64,000 nt of DNA from a virus, in the IMG/VR virus record IMGVR_UViG_3300022866_000322, positions 62,001-126,000 of that record; one strand, written 5' to 3'. A program made the translations under genes and the position numbers. Shown piece after piece: positions 58,470 to 64,000 of the stretch. The notes beneath the pieces were generated by a model that worked only from the letters and a program-made list of their open reading frames with translations, ran no database searches and was not told the origin of the DNA. Each line of letters begins with the position of its first letter. The first letter of the stretch is position 1.

Positions 58470-60035
58470 ATGTTATTAGATCTTCTCCGGAAGGTATATG
58501 ATTTTGATATGACCGTAGCGTTAGAAACCATTGCGACTATGCCTTCTTCTTTTTTATACAAAAAGATAAGTCCATTTATTAAACAACAATATCCTAACAA
58601 CTACAAGTTCATATTTTTGAACAACAGTGATGTCAACCAAGAAGTATTACTGCACGTTATACAAACAATAGAATTGTGTAAGATTCCTAATGCATTTGTA
58701 TTGGTCATTACTAATCAAACCAGAGTGCATGATTTTTTTGCAAGTAATAACATTGAAGTTAAAAAAAATAATATTCCTGACGAACTAGAAACAGGGAATT
58801 ACACACCAACTTTTAATGTCCAAGAGAAACTTTGTCCTTATCCGTGGGCTGGCATTCATGTAGAGCCACAAGGTTACGTTAAGCCGTGCTGTGATTTTTA
58901 TGGTTCATACTTAAAGCATAACGGTACTCTATTGGATGCTAGTAAAGATTCGTTTGAATACATGCAAAATTCAAGCGACATGAAATTGATAAGGGAACAG
59001 TTTAGACAAGGCATAAAGCCAGAAGGATGTAAGAAGAACTGTTTAGATGCGCCAGAGGGCAAATCTACCAGGTTTACGCATTCAAAGTACAAGCTGAACA
59101 ATGTATACGGAGAAATAGACTGGGAAGGCGAAGGTGAGATGAAGTTTCTTAACGGACACTTCAGTAACTTGTGCAACCTCGGTTGTGTGATTTGTGAACC
59201 GCGATCTAGTTCGATACTGTCTGTAGAGGAACTTAAAGATTCACAGTACGCCAACATTAAACAAGATCCACGATATAAAAAGTTACAAATCCATCTAAAC
59301 ACATTAGACGAAAACAGCACTATATGGAAAGAACTGGATAAAAATATTTCAACTATACGTAACTTTGAAATATTGGGTGGCGAACCACTGCTAAATAAAA
59401 ATATCTTACGAGTCATCGAAAGATTAATTGATTCAGGGCATAGTAAACATTGTGTTTTTCAAATTATAACCAATGGTACACAATTCCCTGATATATGCAA
59501 CCAGTTACATCACTTTAAAGAGGTATTCATACACATAAGTGTAGACAACACAAACGAGCGATTTGAATATGAACGCTATTTGGGAAAATGGGATAAGTGG
59601 GTAAGTAACGTAAGCCAATTTGATAATTTAACAAAACAACACAATCATATTAAATTACATTTTGCAATAGCAGTAAGTATTTTAAATGCATTGTACTTGC
59701 CAGAACTGTTATCGCATATTTCAAGATACAACTACCAAACATTTTACTTTGGTGATGTACATAAACCGTCTCAGTTATCGTTGAACAACTTGACATTAGA
59801 AGCAAAAGATGTTCTAATAGAAAGACTATCAATGTTTACTGATCAATATCCAAAACTAAATTTTGTGCTGAACTTACTAAAAAATTCTAAACAAGTTGAT
59901 GGAACAGAATTTTGTAACTTTATACAAAACAAAGATAAATTACGAAATTTAAACTTTATGGATACGCATGAGGAAATAGGAAATCTTATGGGATATTCAT
60001 CTTTTAACATTCAAGGAGAAACAAATGGCCGCTAG
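58470..60035 (+). CDS. radical SAM protein, twitch/SPASM-like, with N-terminal extension, 521 aa
   Basis: Residues 1-115 are an additional alpha/beta domain not found in the paralogue at 3354. A Cys domain follows (CPYPWAGIHVEP, then VKPCCDF, then CKKNC), then the radical SAM core with CNLGCVIC at Cys235-Cys239-Cys242 and ILGGEP near 303-308. Otherwise its order matches the 3354-4511 protein, including the C-terminal part. Substrate unknown. The ATG directly follows the preceding stop. Confidence 0.86.
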   Translation: MLLDLLRKVYDFDMTVALETIATMPSSFLYKKISPFIKQQYPNNYKFIFLNNSDVNQEVLLHVIQTIELCKIPNAFVLVITNQTRVHDFFASNNIEVKKNNIPDELETGNYTPTFNVQEKLCPYPWAGIHVEPQGYVKPCCDFYGSYLKHNGTLLDASKDSFEYMQNSSDMKLIREQFRQGIKPEGCKKNCLDAPEGKSTRFTHSKYKLNNVYGEIDWEGEGEMKFLNGHFSNLCNLGCVICEPRSSSILSVEELKDSQYANIKQDPRYKKLQIHLNTLDENSTIWKELDKNISTIRNFEILGGEPLLNKNILRVIERLIDSGHSKHCVFQIITNGTQFPDICNQLHHFKEVFIHISVDNTNERFEYERYLGKWDKWVSNVSQFDNLTKQHNHIKLHFAIAVSILNALYLPELLSHISRYNYQTFYFGDVHKPSQLSLNNLTLEAKDVLIERLSMFTDQYPKLNFVLNLLKNSKQVDGTEFCNFIQNKDKLRNLNFMDTHEEIGNLMGYSSFNIQGETNGR

Positions 60036-60252
60036 TTGGCTAAAAAAATATCTCACAATGAAGCCAGAGGTTAATCAAATTTATGATGACCTTGACGCTT
60101 ACCGTGAGTTCTGTGTTAAGCAAGGATACAACTTTGACGAACGACACCTATATCATGAGAAAACGCCATGGGGAGAATATCAACGTGTGCTAAATGGTAA
60201 ACGACCCAAGGATGCTTGGTACTTTGTAAAGAAACCTTACGTAAGTCGATGA
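60025..60252 (+). CDS. small hypothetical protein, 75 aa
   Basis: Charged, Tyr-rich (AYREFCVKQGYNFDERHLYH) with no family recognised. AAGGAG precedes its ATG inside the end of the radical SAM gene. Its stop overlaps the glycosyltransferase start. Confidence 0.66.
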   Translation: MAASWLKKYLTMKPEVNQIYDDLDAYREFCVKQGYNFDERHLYHEKTPWGEYQRVLNGKRPKDAWYFVKKPYVSR

Positions 60253-61325
60253 TATATCTAGTAGACTTAGAAGCAGTAGACACACGTTATACTAAACAGT
60301 GGAAGACTCATGTCCCAGAACTCCTACAAAGAGAACTGGACGAGCCTGTTACTGTTATAAGTGGCGGTGAGACACCACAAGCAACAACGCCAGGTGCGTT
60401 CTTAAACTTTGGTGGCACTAATGTGTACAAGTCTAAACAACTAGAACAAATAGGTGAACTATTTTGTTCTGGCAAAGTTAAAGACGGTGACTACTTCCTT
60501 TATACTGATGCTTGGAACCCTACTGTTATACAGTTAAAGTATATGGCAGAGTTGTTAGGTGTCAACATAAAGATAGGTGGGCTTTGGCATGCTGGTAGTT
60601 ATGATCCAGAAGACTTTTTAGGAAGACTCATTGGTGACAAGCCTTGGGTCAGACACGCTGAAAAAAGCATGTACGAAGTGTTTGATCATAACTTCTTTGC
60701 TAGTGTATTTCATATTAAAATGTTTTACAGTGTACTCCATCATCCTTGGCAAATTACCTGGGCTGATGGAATGTTCAGTGATGGAAAGATAACTCGCACT
60801 GGTTGGCCTATGGAGTATATGGCAGATACTCTTGCGCCACATAACAACATACCCAAGCGGGACTTGATACTTTTCCCACACAGGATTGCTCCAGAAAAAC
60901 AACCTGAGATATTCCGAGACTTAAAGGCATCATTGCCACAGTACGAGTTTGTGATGTGTCAAGAGCAAGAACTTACAAAAAACGAATATCATAATCTGTT
61001 AGGTGAAGCTAAAATTGTTTTTAGTGCTAACTTACAAGAAACACTTGGAATAAGTTGGTACGAAGGAGCATTAGTGGGTGCTATTCCCATGGTGCCTGAC
61101 AGGTTAAGTTATAGTGAGATGGCATTGCCTGAGTTTAAGTATCCAAGTGAATGGACTCAAAACTTTGAAAATTACAGAGAACATAAACAGCAAGTCTGTG
61201 ATACTATTGTAGACTATATAGAAAATTACGACAAGTACACTAACCTAGTTAATAAACAAGCACTTAAACTTAAAGACGAGTACTTTGGTGCTGGTAAATT
61301 AATTTCAACAATCAAGAACAGATGA
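60249..61325 (+). CDS. GT-B-type glycosyltransferase (GT4-like), 358 aa
   Basis: The C-terminal nucleotide-sugar domain shows ILFPHRIAPEKQPEIFRDL and SANLQETLGISWYEGALVGA, then IPMVPDRLSYSEM, matching the E-x7-E signature region of GT4 enzymes. ATG 60249 overlaps the previous stop (ATGA); an upstream ATG at 60216 would add eleven residues. It precedes GalE and a DegT-like gene, forming a sugar-handling operon. Confidence 0.84.
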   Translation: MIYLVDLEAVDTRYTKQWKTHVPELLQRELDEPVTVISGGETPQATTPGAFLNFGGTNVYKSKQLEQIGELFCSGKVKDGDYFLYTDAWNPTVIQLKYMAELLGVNIKIGGLWHAGSYDPEDFLGRLIGDKPWVRHAEKSMYEVFDHNFFASVFHIKMFYSVLHHPWQITWADGMFSDGKITRTGWPMEYMADTLAPHNNIPKRDLILFPHRIAPEKQPEIFRDLKASLPQYEFVMCQEQELTKNEYHNLLGEAKIVFSANLQETLGISWYEGALVGAIPMVPDRLSYSEMALPEFKYPSEWTQNFENYREHKQQVCDTIVDYIENYDKYTNLVNKQALKLKDEYFGAGKLISTIKNR

Positions 61326-62302
61326 AGGTAGTCATTACAGGTGGGTGCGGATACATTGGTAGCCATGTTGCTAGAGCATTTACGCAACATGGCGCCGAAG
61401 TGTTTGTTATTGATAAAGAACGCAGACAACACACACTAAAAGGCATCAAGCACTTTAGACATGATGACTTTGCTAGTCCTGGATCAATAGATCTAATTAA
61501 AGATTACGAACCAGACTACATTGTGCATTGTGCAGGTACCAGTCTGGTTGGTCCAAGTGTTACTGATCCCGGTGAGTACTACGATAACAACATTGCCAAA
61601 ACAATACACATGCTGAATAGTCTACGTGACTTGCCTGTTAAGCCTACCATAATGTTTAGCTCAAGTGCAAGTGTTTATGGCGAGCCCGACACTGTTCCTA
61701 TTCCAGAAACAGCAAGGTTAGATCCAATAAGTCCGTATGGTAATACAAAGTACCTAACAGAAGTTATTCTGAAAGATTATGCTAGAGCGTACGGTATTGC
61801 TAGTATTTGTTTTAGATATTTTAATGCCGCTGGTGCTGAGCCTGACGCATTTGACCTTGGTCAAGAACTAGGTGCTACGCACATCGTTGCTAGGGTGCTA
61901 GAGGCCAGTATGTTGAATCAACAGTTTACACTCAACGGCGATGACTATCCAACACCAGACGGCAGTTGTATTAGGGATTATGTGCATGTACAAGACATTG
62001 CACAAGCACACGTTTGTGGTGCTGAATACTTGGAGACAGCAAGACCAGATCCTGCTTGTCATATTTTTAACCTTGGTACCAATACAGGTATTAGCAATTG
62101 GGAAATTGTAAACTTCGTAAAAGAAAAATACGGTTTACCAAAGTTTACTGTTAGCGAACGAAGAGCCGGAGATCCTGCTCAATTGATTGCTGATGCTACT
62201 CGTGCAAAAGAAATACTTAACTGGGTTCCTGAATACAGTAACTTGGAAGACGTTGTATCTACTGCACATCATTGGTATCTAAACAGCCTTACAAAACACT
62301 AA
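61322..62302 (+). CDS. galE: UDP-glucose 4-epimerase-like SDR (GalE family)
   Basis: The NAD-binding GGCGYIGSH is at 7-15, catalytic Ser115 in SSSASVYGE, and the YxxxK pair is Tyr139-Lys143 in SPYGNTK. FRYFNAAGAEPD and RDYVHVQDIA complete the extended SDR/GalE pattern. The 326-aa length is normal. It interconverts UDP-hexoses, probably supplying the glycosyltransferases here. Confidence 0.92.
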   Translation: MKVVITGGCGYIGSHVARAFTQHGAEVFVIDKERRQHTLKGIKHFRHDDFASPGSIDLIKDYEPDYIVHCAGTSLVGPSVTDPGEYYDNNIAKTIHMLNSLRDLPVKPTIMFSSSASVYGEPDTVPIPETARLDPISPYGNTKYLTEVILKDYARAYGIASICFRYFNAAGAEPDAFDLGQELGATHIVARVLEASMLNQQFTLNGDDYPTPDGSCIRDYVHVQDIAQAHVCGAEYLETARPDPACHIFNLGTNTGISNWEIVNFVKEKYGLPKFTVSERRAGDPAQLIADATRAKEILNWVPEYSNLEDVVSTAHHWYLNSLTKH

Positions 62303-62880
62303 TGTTTGACAAAATATTTGAATTTGAACAAGCACTTGCAGAATACACAGGTGCTCCGTATGCAGTAATGACCGATTGTTGTACACATGCACTGGAACTT
62401 TGCTTTAGATTAAAACAGGTTAAACGTGTACAGTTTACCTGTTACACATACCTGAGCATACCCATGTTGATGCACAAACTTGGTATCGAATATGAGTTGG
62501 TTCCAGAGAAATGGACAGGCGAGTATCGATTTTATGGCACGGATATTTGGGATAGCGCACGTAAAGTAGAGCGTGGCATGTATCAAGCAGGACAAATGCA
62601 GTGTTTAAGTTTTGGTTACGGAAAGCCTTTACATATAGGACACGGTGGTGCTATACTAGTAGATGATGTAGAAACTTATGATCAGCTATCGCAAATGAGA
62701 TATGACGGTCGGGACTTGAACATTAGTCCATGGGAGCAACAGAGATCATTTAGGGTAGGGTATCATTACAAACCAGCAATTGAAGATGCTGTGCTAGGAT
62801 TAGAAAAATTATCAGTACTGGAAGAACAGTCTAAATATCATCAATATCCAGACCTAAGAGAGATTGAAATACATGATTAG
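62302..62880 (+). CDS. DegT/DnrJ/EryC1-type PLP protein, short form, 192 aa
   Basis: YAVMTDCCTHALELCFRLKQ is the family's cofactor-binding helix start, and SFGYGKPLHIGHGGAIL corresponds to the active-site region with a Lys as PLP anchor. Full-length family members have about 370 residues; the C-terminal small domain is almost missing. It may be a shortened aminotransferase or a binding protein. The ATG overlaps the GalE stop, and an ATG upstream at 62272 is unlikely. Confidence 0.78.
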   Translation: MFDKIFEFEQALAEYTGAPYAVMTDCCTHALELCFRLKQVKRVQFTCYTYLSIPMLMHKLGIEYELVPEKWTGEYRFYGTDIWDSARKVERGMYQAGQMQCLSFGYGKPLHIGHGGAILVDDVETYDQLSQMRYDGRDLNISPWEQQRSFRVGYHYKPAIEDAVLGLEKLSVLEEQSKYHQYPDLREIEIHD

Positions 62881-63556
62881 CAAAACTATTAAAGACAGAA
62901 TTGAACAAGCAGGCAAACGCTACTGGGCAGGCGATAACATCAGTGAGCATATTCAAGAAGGAGATCTGGATCAGCTGGTGGATGAACTTACTGGTAAGTT
63001 TTCGGGTGTGTTGGATAGTTTGGTTATTGACCAAGCAAATGATCCCAACAGCAAAGGCACAGCAAAGCGTCTTGCTAAGATGTATATACATGAACTTATG
63101 GCAGGGCGGTATGATCCAATGCCTCCGGCAACAGCATTCCCAAATGATTCAGATGATCGTTATGACGGTATGCTAGTAGTACGTAGCGAACTAAAGAGCA
63201 TGTGTTCACATCACCATCAGCCTGTTACAGGCATAGCCTATATTGGTATTATTGCCGCAGACAAACTTATTGGCCTAAGCAAGTATACCCGTATTGCACA
63301 GTGGTGTGCTAGACGTGGTACGTTGCAAGAAGAACTTGCAAACGACATTGCACGTGAGATTGGTAACGCAACCGACGCAAAGCATTTGGGTGTTTACATC
63401 CAAGCAACACACGGGTGTTGTGAAAATAGAGGCATTATGGCACATAGTAGTCTTACGCAAACTACTGTATTACGTGGATCTTTCAAAGATGATCCGGGCA
63501 CAAAGAAAGAGTTCTTTGACAACATCAAACTGCAACAGGAGTTTTCGCCAAGATAA
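62873..63556 (+). CDS. folE: GTP cyclohydrolase I
   Basis: Converts GTP to dihydroneopterin triphosphate, the first step toward both folate and 7-deazaguanine (preQ0) synthesis. Zinc ligands Cys111 and His114 (MCSHHHQPV) and Cys182 (HGCCENRG) are present, with the GLSKYTRIAQW signature. The ATG at 62873 overlaps the previous stop. With the DpdA/TGT-like gene at 55330 it points to a deazaguanine pathway, the other enzymes of which are not in this window. Confidence 0.93.
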   Translation: MISKTIKDRIEQAGKRYWAGDNISEHIQEGDLDQLVDELTGKFSGVLDSLVIDQANDPNSKGTAKRLAKMYIHELMAGRYDPMPPATAFPNDSDDRYDGMLVVRSELKSMCSHHHQPVTGIAYIGIIAADKLIGLSKYTRIAQWCARRGTLQEELANDIAREIGNATDAKHLGVYIQATHGCCENRGIMAHSSLTQTTVLRGSFKDDPGTKKEFFDNIKLQQEFSPR

Positions 63557-63561
63557 AATGA

Positions 63562-63590
63562 TTGACAAAATCATTAACTGAGTATATAAT
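63562..63590 (+). promoter_or_regulatory. consensus sigma-70 promoter (TTGACA-17-TATAAT)
   Basis: A perfect TTGACA (63562-63567) and TATAAT (63585-63590) with 17 bases between them, starting six bases after the folE stop and driving the lipoprotein gene. It is the strongest promoter match in the window. Confidence 0.8.
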
Positions 63591-63623
63591 AAGTACTTCT
63601 TTTCAACACTTAATGGTGTGATC

Positions 63624-64000
63624 ATGAAGTACTTTTTTGTTTGTGCGTTGTCTTTATCTATTGTAGCCTGTGGTGGCGGAGGCGGGGGCGGAGGTCCAAA
63701 CGTTAGACCCACAATATCCAGCCCAACACTTTCGGCTTCTAGCAACACCAATTTTGTTGCACCAGTAAAAGCAGGCAGTTACAATCTATTTGTTAGTGGT
63801 AGCACAACTGCCCCTGTGCAGGACATATTTGTACAAGACCTAAACAATGACAACAAAGAAGAAATTGTCATTGCTGGACGTATGAGCCAGAGTGATACTA
63901 ACCTTGTAACTGCACCCGATCAAACAGCTAAAAATGCCGCCTGGCAGAACAGTCAAATTAGTGTATTTGGTTGGAACGGTAGCGACCAACTTGAAAACCA
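63624..64000 (+). CDS. lipoprotein with FG-GAP-like repeat, 5' part only
   Basis: The frame is open to the window end. MKYFFVCALSLSIVACGGGG is a signal peptide with lipobox (VAC), followed by a poly-glycine tether. QDLNNDNKEEIVIAG near residues 72-86 is an FG-GAP/VCBS-type calcium loop (DxNxDxxx[DE]). A GTG at 63618 is an alternative start. Probably an outer-membrane or surface lipoprotein made early from a strong promoter, possibly for superinfection exclusion (inference). Confidence 0.7.
   Translation, partial: MKYFFVCALSLSIVACGGGGGGGGPNVRPTISSPTLSASSNTNFVAPVKAGSYNLFVSGSTTAPVQDIFVQDLNNDNKEEIVIAGRMSQSDTNLVTAPDQTAKNAAWQNSQISVFGWNGSDQLEN

Noticed and set aside
63591-63640. AAGTACTT repeats around the lipoprotein start as an operator
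   Set aside because: The two palindromic octamers (AAGTACTT) are suggestive, but the second lies in coding sequence and AT-rich chance occurrence cannot be excluded.
1-64000. CRISPR array, insertion sequence, integrase or attachment site
   Set aside because: No regularly spaced repeats with unique spacers, transposase or integrase motifs were seen; repeats are coding ones in the fibre genes and the 54-bp duplication.

Overview
The window looks like about 64 kb of a T4-like marine myovirus genome. I see a family B DNA polymerase (gp43-like), an RFC-type clamp-loader ATPase (gp44-like), a sliding clamp (gp45-like), a GroES-like cochaperonin (gp31-like), PhoH, MazG, very large repetitive tail-fibre proteins, and almost gapless, overlapping, mostly plus-strand genes. 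Host-type sigma-70 promoters (TTGAC[AT], 17 bp, TATAAT-like) and T4-type late elements ([ACG]TAAATA about 20 nt before a start codon) coexist. The gene style resembles marine cyanophages and pelagiphages. The host is not determined; a marine Gram-negative bacterium fits the spanins, lipoproteins and sulfotransferase-like genes.

Layout. 1-922: end of a glycosyltransferase-like gene, a 51-aa ORF and tRNAs Ser(ACT), Thr(TGT) and Glu(TTC). 939-7015: a dense auxiliary block with ClpP, a cytidylyltransferase-like enzyme, a radical SAM protein, a cytochrome c551-type protein, translation factor IF-1, Cu/Zn superoxide dismutase, a Cys-rich 49-aa protein and an A-type Fe-S carrier. 7072-18793: four consecutive tail/fibre genes, two sharing both ends, one Ig-like. 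18868-25091: MazG, a DnaE-like fragment, gp31-like, FkbM methyltransferase, gp44-like, cupin and nucleotidase. 25055-27454 (minus strand): radical SAM, PhoH, methyltransferase. 27483-33669: a tightly overlapping cassette of sulfotransferase/P-loop-like proteins, a cupin, a di-iron ferritin-like protein and a class I glutamine amidotransferase. 33685-35691: three less characterised genes. 35703-39465: lysis region (lipoprotein, M15 endolysin, overlapping spanin pair, class 3 lipase, EF-hand membrane protein). 39475-42944: bL33-like ribosomal protein, DnaJ, ClpA. 43665-49588: glycosyltransferase and a set of small proteins whose N-termini resemble T4 capsid-targeting propeptides. 49659-54650: small DNA-binding-like protein, DNA polymerase, methyltransferase, clamp. 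54650-63556: sulfotransferase, DpdA/TGT-like transglycosylase, radical SAM, glycosyltransferase, GalE, DegT-like aminotransferase and FolE. 63624-end: start of a lipoprotein.

How it may work together. Early/middle genes (clamp, polymerase, DnaJ-ClpA) sit behind sigma-70-like promoters, while fibres and the putative head-packaged proteins sit behind T4-type late elements. The phage carries several pieces of host proteostasis and translation machinery (ClpA with an IGF ClpP-docking loop, ClpP, DnaJ, GroES-like, IF-1, bL33, three tRNAs). FolE plus a TGT/DpdA-like enzyme suggests 7-deazaguanine DNA modification. The strongest leads for something undescribed are the run of proteins with capsid-targeting-like N-termini (45339-49588), the phage cytochrome c, the IF-1/bL33 pair, the DnaE fragment in a genome with a family B polymerase, and the sulfotransferase-like/ferritin/amidotransferase cassette.
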